The notes under the pieces are model-generated. The model did not search any database. It worked only from the letters and a program-made list of their open reading frames with translations, and had not been told where the DNA came from. The position numbers and the translations under genes are program-made. Of a DNA stretch of 64,000 nucleotides, positions 1 through 6,634 are shown piece by piece. Every line of letters begins with the position of its first letter. The first letter of the stretch is position 1. Source of the stretch: CAVTLG01 sp963802635 (lineage in GTDB: Bacteria > Chloroflexota > Ktedonobacteria > Ktedonobacterales > Ktedonobacteraceae); assembly GCA_963802635.1 (NCBI GenBank), contig CAWDJJ010000001.1:186001-250000 (forward strand), written 5' to 3'.

Positions 1-30
1 ACAGATAGGAGGTTCCACGGTATACTTCTC
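1..30 (+). repeat. Left part of duplicated promoter segment
   Basis: These 30 bases are identical to 1714-1743. The segment carries a TATACT -10 hexamer at 21-26; its -35 lies before the window. It is the first part of a duplicated leader whose remainder resumes at about 190 after an inserted palindromic element. Confidence 0.85.
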
Positions 31-190
31 CTAAGGTATGGTTCAAATCAATGTGACAGTTGTGAACAGTTGAGTTATCCCAAAATAAATTCTAAAGCCG
101 CTCAGGAAGCCAGTTCAGAATTTATTTTTCACTGTTCTGATTGTTCAAAATTGTCACATTGGTTCAAGCTCATTTTGAACCATGCCTAAG
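31..190. mobile_element. MITE-like palindromic insertion
   Basis: A roughly 160-base element whose ends are inverted repeats: 31-48 pairs with 173-190 (about 15 of 17 positions, core GGTATGGTTCAA / TTGAACCATGCC). The inversion continues inward (ATGTGACA near 51 with TGTCACAT near 152) and ends in an AAATAAATTCT / AGAATTTATTT hairpin near 85-128. It has no coding capacity. The paralogous leader at 1714-1800 lacks it and is continuous there, so the insertion is directly visible by comparison. No clear target duplication is seen. Class and parent transposase are unknown. Confidence 0.75.
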
Positions 191-304
191 AGAGAAAATA
201 GGAGAACAGATCGTGGATAAGAGGTGAGGAGGAACAAAGATATGGAAATATCAGCGTTACTGGAGGCACGCCCAAGGAGTACCGTCTATGATCATCTCTT
301 CTGA
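190..304 (+). pseudogene. Truncated copy of the XRE regulator 5' end
   Basis: Bases 190-270 closely match the leader and first codons of the XRE gene at 1801. A short reading frame from ATG 242 (MEISALLEARPRSTVYDHLF, stop at 302-304) starts like the regulator and then diverges. It overlaps the methyltransferase start by 17 bases in another frame, so it could act as a translated leader peptide. The AAGGAG at 274-279 inside it serves the ATG at 288. I read it as a duplication remnant; expression is inference. Confidence 0.6.
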
Positions 305-1463
305 GAGTTTGCGCCACCAGTTCATCATAGAGCTACAAAAGCAGGGAGCTATCCATTCGCGCGAGGTTGCCGCCGCTTTTGATGCCATTCCCAGGGAGTT
401 GTTTGTTCCGCTCTTCTACAGACGAGAGAAGGGGGCGTGGCAAACCTCTTGCGATTTAGAGGAGGAAACGTGGCTACGCCAGATCTACCAGGATGAGGCC
501 CTCGTTACCTTGCTTGATGCGCGTGGCACCCCCATCAGTTCCTCCAGCCAACCCAGTATCATGGCGGCAATGCTTGAGGCGCTTGATGTCCGTCGTGGAA
601 CGTGCGTGCTAGAGATCGGAACCGGCACTGGCTATAATGCTGCGCTCCTGGTGAAACTAACAGGTGATGCAGAGATGGTCACGACCATCGACATTGATCC
701 TCACCTTGCTCGGCAGGCAGAATGTACCCTTCATGCGACAGTTGGGAAAGTCGGCGTCCTGGTTGGTAACGGCACGCACGTCCAGGGAGAAGAGCGGATG
801 GATCGGATCATGGTGACGGCAAGCTGCACATCCATTCCCAGGACATGGTATCATCTGCTTACCGTCGGGGGAAGAGTCGTCATGCCACTAACAGGGAGTC
901 TGGGTTCCTCTGGATTGCTCATCCTCACCAAAGACGAGGGGTGTGGGAGTGGCTCCTTCTCACCGCTTCCTGTCGCTTTTATGCCCATGCAAGACCAGGA
1001 GGAAGAGAGACGAATGCCCTCTGTGCGTGAACTCTTAGAGCTTCCTCTCAATGCCTCATTCCGTGTGGAAACAGATGTGGAGGAGGCCATGATCACCTGT
1101 CTCTCGAACGACCACTTCCGTTGGTTTATGCAGTGGATCTGGCCTGGTGGAGCGCTCTCCATCCTCCCGATGACGCTTTCAGATGGAAGACCAGCGTTTC
1201 AGATCAAAGACGGGCAAGCAAAAGCGCATCTGCAATTGACCTGCGCCCCATCATGTTGCTGGTCAGGTCAGCAGCGTGGGTACTTTCCGCTCTATCAGCA
1301 GCTCATGAAATGCTATCGGCTCTTTGAGCAATCAGGACGACCAGAGAAGCACGCCTACCACGTGCAGATTGCCGAGGGCCAATGTCGGTTATCTCTGCAA
1401 TCTAAAGGCGTGCAGATCATCTTGCGCGAGAATCTGTTCTCTTCATCAGAACAGTTGGCATAG
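288..1463 (+). CDS. Protein-L-isoaspartate O-methyltransferase-like protein
   Basis: SAM-dependent methyltransferase of the PCMT type. The N-terminal part holds the PCMT helix (VAAAFDAIPRELFVP) and the loop 'GTPISSSSQPSIMAAML' that in PCMT precedes motif I. Motif I is VLEIGTGTGYNAALL at about residues 106-120, followed by the acidic DID at the end of strand 2. At 391 residues it is longer than the roughly 210-residue repair enzyme; the extra C-terminal half is unrecognised, as in PCMT-like maturases linked to peptide products. The start at 288 has AAGGAG eight bases upstream. Its leader is a duplicate of the next gene's leader. Repair enzyme versus peptide-tailoring enzyme cannot be decided here. 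Confidence 0.8.
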   Translation: MIISSESLRHQFIIELQKQGAIHSREVAAAFDAIPRELFVPLFYRREKGAWQTSCDLEEETWLRQIYQDEALVTLLDARGTPISSSSQPSIMAAMLEALDVRRGTCVLEIGTGTGYNAALLVKLTGDAEMVTTIDIDPHLARQAECTLHATVGKVGVLVGNGTHVQGEERMDRIMVTASCTSIPRTWYHLLTVGGRVVMPLTGSLGSSGLLILTKDEGCGSGSFSPLPVAFMPMQDQEEERRMPSVRELLELPLNASFRVETDVEEAMITCLSNDHFRWFMQWIWPGGALSILPMTLSDGRPAFQIKDGQAKAHLQLTCAPSCCWSGQQRGYFPLYQQLMKCYRLFEQSGRPEKHAYHVQIAEGQCRLSLQSKGVQIILRENLFSSSEQLA

Positions 1464-1674
1464 AACAGGCTCCCAATACCGAGTCTCAGCAATTGCCTGT
1501 TTGTGCTCGTATCACCGCAAAAGCAGTCATCTTTAAAAACCATCTCATGGAATAGCACTAAATCATCTAAAATAACAGTGTGTTTCTTGCAACCTATGTT
1601 TGACCTTTAAAACAGCAAAAACACCATACTGACTGTTGCAGGAGGATATCTCTAGGCAACTTTTAGGAGAAAAC

Positions 1675-1779
1675 ATGGCATCTGTAGGCATCTTGGCAAA
1701 AGATGCGTCCTCGACAGATAGGAGGTTCCACGGTATACTTCTCTTTGAAGAGAAAAGAGAGAGAACAGATCGTAGATAA
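1675..1779 (+). CDS. Possible 34-residue leader ORF
   Basis: A short frame starting at ATG 1675 with AGGAG five bases upstream, ending at 1779 just before the XRE gene. It runs across the promoter hexamers at 1711-1739, which argues against both being used together. No family recognised. It may be chance; listed because the ribosome site is good. Confidence 0.2.
   Translation: MASVGILAKDASSTDRRFHGILLFEEKRERTDRR
1711..1739 (+). promoter_or_regulatory. Sigma70-like promoter of the XRE gene
   Basis: TCGACA at 1711-1716 and TATACT at 1734-1739 are separated by 17 bases. The same -10 is present in the duplicate at 21-26. Confidence 0.55.
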
Positions 1780-1800
1780 GAGGTGAGGATGGACAAAGAC

Positions 1801-3255
1801 ATGGAAATATCAGCGTTAATGAAGGCACGCCTGGAGAAAGATCTGACGCAAGCGCAGGTTGCAGAATACACGGGGGTCGATGTGGGCACCGTCAGCCGGT
1901 GGGAAAGGGGCATTCATCAACCCTATGCTTGCCATAGCAAAAAGCTCTGTGAGCTGTTCGGGAAAACTGCCCAAGAGTTGGGGTTGGTCCCATCTGAGGC
2001 AGAAGCCGATCCGTCTCCGTCCGTTCCTGCTGTTTCTCCCAAGAGCGACACGACCATTGCAACCTACATCCAGCGTGACATTGAGTTGCGCCTGCAATAT
2101 ACCATTTCTGACTGGCTGTATTGTGAAAAGCCATCAGGCTCTTCTAGTGCAGTCCTTCAGCATCGGCTCCATCGAGAACTAGAGGACTATTCTATGGACG
2201 AACAACCCAAGCAGAGCCCAAAAGACACGGACATCAACCGACGAGCAGCATTGCACCGCCTAGCACTCTTTCCTATCAAGTCCTGGGGATTGGATACTCT
2301 GAACGCCGCTCCGAAGTGGGCAGCAGAGGACCTCTTACCACACTGTGCCGCAGGCATTATCGCATGTACGTATCTCTCAAAAGAGCAAAGCGAAGATATG
2401 AATCTTGCTTATGAAGTGCTCACAACCTACCTCAGCCCACTCAGAGAAATAGTGGATCAGGCATCCCAGCATCGCCAGGAAGCGGCAGGACTCGTCGCAC
2501 AAGCATTGCTTATTAAGGCAACATTGAGCATTCATCGCGAAGGCCCGAAACGGGCGACAAGCTATGGGAAACAGGCGGTGATTTATAGTAGGGAAAGTGG
2601 GAATATTCCCTTGCAATTGGCAATCCTGAAGCGTCTCGCATGGATATACGCCTGCGATAAACAAGAGAGGCGGGCGCTAGAGACCGCGTTGCAAGCGCAA
2701 TCTTTGCTGCACAAACAACAAAAAAAGGGTATTCCCATCCCATCCATCACGCAAAGTAGTATCTTCGGAGGAGTAGCGAAATATCAGGCCCGCAATGGAC
2801 AAGGCGAGGACGCATCCACTGCTCTTCATGAAGCAAAGAGCGCTTTCTTCTCTTCTGAGCAATCAGGCGAGGATACGGCTGCTTTTGATGACTTTAACTA
2901 TTCCACATTGCTCTTAGATGATGGGTTAACCTACTACTATATGGAGCAGTACGAAAAAGCGCTAGAAGTCTTTGCCCAAGCTATTGACCTCGAAACACTT
3001 CATCCCAAAGTGCCAATTTCTTCAGTACGCGTGCATGTTGAGATCGTAAACAACGAGACGCTGGCCTCACTGAAAAGCCCAAAGAAAAACATGGAACTTT
3101 CAATCAAGCTCTGGAAAGCTGGGATTCAAGGAGCCGTTGATCTGCGTAGCGAACAGCGTTTCGGCGAGGCTCTGACAGCCTACGATATCATGCAAGCGCT
3201 CTGGTCTGGGGATAAGCGCATCAAAGAACTTCGCGATTTGACGCGACACTGGTAA
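1801..3255 (+). CDS. XRE-family HTH regulator with TPR-like C-terminus
   Basis: The N-terminus (about residues 1-60) is a helix-turn-helix: ARLEKDLTQAQVAEYTGVDV then VSRWERG. The C-terminal 300 residues are helical and TPR-like, e.g. YYYMEQYEKALEVFAQAIDL. This is the layout of regulators that read a peptide or protein signal through their TPR half, but no ligand is visible. Frames open from GTG 1783 and ATG 1789; I prefer ATG 1801 because AGGTGAGG at 1781-1788 lies at normal distance from it and would overlap or abut the earlier starts. A truncated copy of its beginning lies at 242. It may control the methyltransferase that shares its duplicated leader (inference). Confidence 0.8.
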   Translation: MEISALMKARLEKDLTQAQVAEYTGVDVGTVSRWERGIHQPYACHSKKLCELFGKTAQELGLVPSEAEADPSPSVPAVSPKSDTTIATYIQRDIELRLQYTISDWLYCEKPSGSSSAVLQHRLHRELEDYSMDEQPKQSPKDTDINRRAALHRLALFPIKSWGLDTLNAAPKWAAEDLLPHCAAGIIACTYLSKEQSEDMNLAYEVLTTYLSPLREIVDQASQHRQEAAGLVAQALLIKATLSIHREGPKRATSYGKQAVIYSRESGNIPLQLAILKRLAWIYACDKQERRALETALQAQSLLHKQQKKGIPIPSITQSSIFGGVAKYQARNGQGEDASTALHEAKSAFFSSEQSGEDTAAFDDFNYSTLLLDDGLTYYYMEQYEKALEVFAQAIDLETLHPKVPISSVRVHVEIVNNETLASLKSPKKNMELSIKLWKAGIQGAVDLRSEQRFGEALTAYDIMQALWSGDKRIKELRDLTRHW

Positions 3256-3277
3256 TAGGTGGAGGAAAAATACTCGA

Positions 3278-3349
3278 TGCCCGCGGGAGGAGTCGAACCT
3301 CTAACCATCGCATTAAGAGTGCGCTGCTCTGCCATTGAGCTACGCGGGC
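3278..3349 (-). tRNA. tRNA-Lys (CTT anticodon)
   Basis: On the minus strand the sequence folds as a cloverleaf: acceptor GCCCGCG / CGCGGGC, D-stem GCTC/GAGC, anticodon loop CTCTTAA giving anticodon CTT, T-loop TTCGACT. The outermost pairs of the anticodon stem and T-stem are mismatched (G-A and A-C). The CCA end is not encoded; the base after the acceptor is the discriminator A. It sits downstream of the XRE gene on the opposite strand. Confidence 0.9.
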
Positions 3350-3630
3350 TTGCTTTAATGGCGTTAGTATAGCACAGATGAAAATGTAATGCAATATCCA
3401 AATTCGGCTTATGCATCCGCTTCAGAGCGCGCTCGCCCGCTATCATCCACACCTGACTGCACGGGATTTTACACTCGTTTTTCGCGATCTTGACAGAGTG
3501 GCATTCTCACCGTAAAATATAAAGAGAAGTTTATGTAATATTGCCTGATGCAGCCGTTAAATAGCATGCAGGCTATTCAATGGCAAACGAGAGAACTGAT
3601 GCCCATCTGCATGCAAGGAAATATGACATT

Positions 3631-3975
3631 ATGAACGATTGGCGTGACCTCAAACGCATGATAAAGGCTTTGGCTGGTGTAGCTCGCCTGACTATCGTCT
3701 ATCATTTAGCGCACGGGCATGAAGTAACTGTGACCGATTTGACTGCCAAGTTGAGAATCAGCCAGCCGCTCGTCTCCTGGCACCTGCGTAAGCTGCGGCG
3801 TGCGGGCCTGATAGAGACGCGTCGTGCCGGGCGGCAGGTCTATTGTTCTCTCAACTTTCAGCGTTTTCAGCACTGTCTGCAACGTCTGGAAGGGCTTATC
3901 GATCCTGACACGCTGGCCGAGCCGCCACTGATGGGAGCAGCCCTCATTGAAGCAGATACGGGATCAGAAGAGTGA
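3631..3975 (+). CDS. ArsR-family winged-helix regulator
   Basis: Small winged-helix protein: MIKALAGVARLTIVYHLA (helix 1-2), then recognition helix SQPLVSWHLRKLRRAGLI and wing ETRRAGRQVYCSL. ArsR proteins repress and respond to metals or other signals; no cysteine metal motif of the ArsR/SmtB type is visible apart from YCSL, so the signal is unknown. ATG 3631 has AAGGAA ten bases upstream; ATG 3580 would add 17 residues but has only a weak AGG. The end overlaps a decayed TnpB tail on the other strand. Confidence 0.85.
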   Translation: MNDWRDLKRMIKALAGVARLTIVYHLAHGHEVTVTDLTAKLRISQPLVSWHLRKLRRAGLIETRRAGRQVYCSLNFQRFQHCLQRLEGLIDPDTLAEPPLMGAALIEADTGSEE

Positions 3976-4120
3976 CATCTCCCCATGCCTGAATGGCAGG
4001 GGCTTCTCACCCTCACGAGTGAGCTTTCCTGTTTCACTGGAGAGAGCCGTTGCATCGACAGCCGGACTGACATCGCCTCCACAGGCATTCGCTTTCCCTG
4101 AGTCCCAGGGTAGCTTCTCA
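3964..4120 (-). pseudogene. C-terminal remnant of an IS200/IS605 TnpB
   Basis: Read on the minus strand, this stretch encodes EKLPWDSGKANACGGDVSP and continues to GKLTREGEKPLPFRHGE before a stop at 3964-3966. The NACGGDV element followed by a charged tail is the typical end of TnpB proteins, the RNA-guided nucleases of IS200/IS605 elements. Nothing upstream (4120-4440) encodes the RuvC domain or the zinc finger, so only the tail survives. Its last codons overlap the end of the ArsR gene. Call by recognition of the tail only. Confidence 0.6.
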
Positions 4121-4147
4121 ATCTGGGAGAGTAGGAACCCTCTTAGA

Positions 4148-4196
4148 CAGTCAGAAACGCCACTGTCGTGGCTAGCGCTCCGCGCTCATCTGACTG
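4148..4196. repeat. Hairpin repeat, copy A
   Basis: Outer arms CAGTCAGA (4148-4155) and TCTGACTG (4189-4196) are perfect inverted repeats. Read on the minus strand, the interior shares CAGATGAGC, GCTAGCCACGACAG and GCGTTTCTGAC with the structure at 55963-56075, so the two are members of a dispersed palindromic family. Confidence 0.65.
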
Positions 4197-4229
4197 AAAG
4201 GAGGAACGTGGTTTTTGTTCCCGTTCATC

Positions 4230-4382
4230 GACTTGCATGGTTTTCGCAAGTCGGCAGTAGAAAGAGAGTAGGCATGGTCAAACACGCGAGTGCTTTTACC
4301 CAAGCGAACGATTTAGCTTGGAACTCTTTATTCCGACTGCCAACGAAGCTGGCGCTTCTACCTACGGTCAGGCAGTCGGAAA
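4230..4382. repeat. Two further stem-loops in the IS remnant
   Basis: CGACTTGC / GCAAGTCG forms a perfect 8-pair hairpin at about 4230-4254, and CCGACTGCC / GGCAGTCGG at about 4339-4381 forms a larger one. IS200/IS605 ends and their guide RNAs are hairpin rich, so these may be what is left of the left end. No gene is seen in 3976-4632. Confidence 0.4.
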
Positions 4383-4466
4383 GGAAGTACCCGCAAACAC
4401 TATTCAGTTGTCAATGTGCTACACGAGCAGTATAGCAAAACAACATTTCGATGTACATACACATTT

Positions 4467-4503
4467 GGGGGTATTTTCTCTCAAGCGCGTTGGGGATACC
4501 CCC
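4467..4503. repeat. GGGGGTAT / ATACCCCC stem-loop
   Basis: Perfect 8-base inverted repeat (4467-4474 and 4496-4503) upstream of the PHP gene, followed by a stretch (PPKGGAIHP in one frame) that resembles the tail of the CDP-alcohol phosphatidyltransferase at 6325-6372. Probably part of a dispersed repeat. Confidence 0.45.
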
Positions 4504-4632
4504 ACACCCATCGCGCCACCAAAAGGAGGAGCCATTCATCCCCATAGCTGAAGCAAGGGGCCTTCTGGCTCGATTGGATCACAATCGCACAATGCAGTTT
4601 TATAGGTGTAGAATGAGCAGAAAAGGAATTAC

Positions 4633-5454
4633 ATGGTAAAGAGCATACAAGATCACGCAACTACAGGCTTGGGGATAGCTTCGATTGGTACAACTATGCT
4701 GCAAAAGCGCGCAAAGATGACGCCACTGCAAGCACAACATGCGGGTAAGCACGGGAAGGCCGACCTGCATATGCACAGCACCTATAGTGATGGATGTGCA
4801 ACAATTGAAGAGATCCTCGCCTACGTTCAGCAAGAAACGGAGCTGGACGTAATTGCTCTTACTGATCATGATGTTATTGATGGAGCATTGCGCGCGCGTG
4901 ATCTGTGGGCACGTAGCGCCTATCGCTTTGATTTTGTAGTGGGTGAAGAAGTGACCACAAAAGAAGGTCACTTGCTGGGATTATTCATCGAGCAGCGCAT
5001 TCAATCTGGTCTGAGTATGGAACGTAGCATCGACTTGATTCACGAGCAGGGTGGATTAGCAGTGGTAGCTCATCCGCTGCACCGGTTCTTCCGTCATAGC
5101 TGCCAGCGTAGTGTCATGGATCGTATACATGTGGCCAAAGATGTCTGGTTTGACGGTGTAGAAACATGGAATGCAAGCTTTTGCGGCATTTACGCGAACT
5201 ATATTGCTATGGGGACGAATCGCTCTGTCTATGGTCTTCCCGAACTTGGCAACAGTGACGCGCATATGTTGAGCGCAGTTGGCAGTGGTATCACCTGGTT
5301 TGAGGGCAAGACCGCGCAGGATGTGCGTTCTGCCATCGAAGGTGGTTTAACTGCTCCTGGCGGCAAGTTGTGGGACGTGCAGGCTTACTATGAATGGGTG
5401 CGTTATCTGATGAACAAGGAACAGCGTGAAGCACGTCGACCGGCGCTTGCGTAA
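4633..5454 (+). CDS. PHP-domain metal-dependent phosphoesterase
   Basis: Metal-binding motifs of the PHP fold are all present: DLHMHSTYSDG near residue 45, LTDHDVIDG near 77, VVAHPLHR near 145 and GNSDAH near 205. Members of this stand-alone group (YciV/TrpH-like) hydrolyse phosphoester bonds, for example nucleoside 3',5'-bisphosphates or short RNA; which substrate applies here cannot be told. The first 40 residues before the domain look like an extension. The start at 4633 has AAGGAA six bases before it. It stands alone, 145 bases before the next gene. Confidence 0.85.
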   Translation: MVKSIQDHATTGLGIASIGTTMLQKRAKMTPLQAQHAGKHGKADLHMHSTYSDGCATIEEILAYVQQETELDVIALTDHDVIDGALRARDLWARSAYRFDFVVGEEVTTKEGHLLGLFIEQRIQSGLSMERSIDLIHEQGGLAVVAHPLHRFFRHSCQRSVMDRIHVAKDVWFDGVETWNASFCGIYANYIAMGTNRSVYGLPELGNSDAHMLSAVGSGITWFEGKTAQDVRSAIEGGLTAPGGKLWDVQAYYEWVRYLMNKEQREARRPALA

Positions 5455-5582
5455 TTATGCTCTCATATTCTGCCTCTGTCCCGTCCTCCCATGCCCTATG
5501 GACAATTTTATAGAGAGCGAGAATAATTTTCAGCCTATAATGCTATCTTGCATGCAAAAGAGCTAGTCCTAACGGTAGAAAG

Positions 5583-5593
5583 TATGATACAAT
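5583..5593 (+). promoter_or_regulatory. Extended -10 element of the phosphatidyltransferase gene
   Basis: TATGATACAAT carries the TGn extension. The expected start of transcription, about seven bases on, coincides with the ATG at 5600, so the mRNA may be leaderless; no ribosome site is visible between. Confidence 0.5.
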
Positions 5594-5599
5594 AGAGAT

Positions 5600-6373
5600 A
5601 TGTTTAGCAGACGCATACAGCAACGGGCCAGAAACTGGGTCACATTGATTATTCAACCACTGGCTCGCTTGGGTATCACTCCTAATGTGTTGACCTGCAT
5701 AGGGCTGCTGCTTAGTATTATAACAGCGTTGGTTATTGCTGAAGGTCATATGTTTTTGGGGGGGTTGCTGGTGTTGTTTGCAGGTATCTTTGATATGTTT
5801 GATGGGGCGATGGCGCGCGTTCGTAACGCTGCCACAACCTTTGGCGCATTCTTGGACTCGACGCTGGACCGTTATTCAGAAAGTATCATCTTGTTTGGGT
5901 TGCTCTTTTATGCTTTGCAGCACCCAGGTCTTAAAGACGTACTCTGGCCTGCCTCTCATGAGCAAACATGGATGATAGTCTTTGTCTTTATAGCCGGAAT
6001 TGGCTCTTTGATGGTCAGCTATACCAAAGCCCGCGCCGAGGGCCTGGGGATTGAGTGCAAAATAGGACTGCTTGCCCGCCCAGAACGTGTCATCCTACTG
6101 GCTATTGGACTTTTATCGAACACTGGTATCTGGGTTCTTGCCCTGCTCGCGGTTTTCTCAAATATCACCGCAGTGGAGCGCATCATCTCTGTATGGCGCA
6201 GTACACACCAGGCTGCGGGATTGCGCCATCTTACGCCTCGTGACCAACAAGATACCAGCTTGGACAACCATCGTGTATCAACAACGTTTGGAACAAGCGA
6301 GGCAGGAGGTTCCGACGTTCGTTCAGTACCCACCAGCGTTCCGCCGTTCGGTGGTGGTGTACATCCAGAGTAA
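5600..6373 (+). CDS. CDP-alcohol phosphatidyltransferase
   Basis: Integral membrane enzyme that moves a phosphatidyl group from CDP-diacylglycerol to an alcohol. The family signature D-x2-D-G-x2-A-R-x8-G-x3-D-x3-D is complete: DMFDGAMAR, then GAFLDSTLDR at about residues 65-91. About six hydrophobic segments follow the usual pattern. The size (about 210 residues plus tail) and the end of the core suggest the PgsA/phosphatidylinositol-phosphate synthase group, but the acceptor alcohol is not decidable. The last 45 residues are low-complexity and end in PPFGGGVHPE, probably an added repeat-derived tail. Confidence 0.88.
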   Translation: MFSRRIQQRARNWVTLIIQPLARLGITPNVLTCIGLLLSIITALVIAEGHMFLGGLLVLFAGIFDMFDGAMARVRNAATTFGAFLDSTLDRYSESIILFGLLFYALQHPGLKDVLWPASHEQTWMIVFVFIAGIGSLMVSYTKARAEGLGIECKIGLLARPERVILLAIGLLSNTGIWVLALLAVFSNITAVERIISVWRSTHQAAGLRHLTPRDQQDTSLDNHRVSTTFGTSEAGGSDVRSVPTSVPPFGGGVHPE

Positions 6374-6634
6374 TAACAACGGCGTAGACAAAGACAAGAT
6401 AGAACCGGGTAGTGGAGAAGAGCGCAGCGTGAAGAGACAGCAGAGGATAATGAAGGGGCGGAATTGTGGGAGACCGAACTTGTAATATTCTTGTTTCCGC
6501 CCATCAGCAAACATACTAATATGAAGCTGTAAGAAGGTTAAAAAACGCATGTTCGCCCCAACTATCTTCAGTCGAACATACTCTACGGTGATAACCTGTG
6601 CCCCGGTTCGTAGCGACTGAAACTGGAGATCTTA

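Noticed and set aside
3180..3452. A 90-residue minus-strand frame across the tRNA
   Set aside because: It runs through the tRNA-Lys gene and the antisense of the XRE gene; composition is not protein-like.
6019..6510. A 163-residue minus-strand frame over the phosphatidyltransferase end
   Set aside because: Antisense of a conserved enzyme and of a low-complexity tail.
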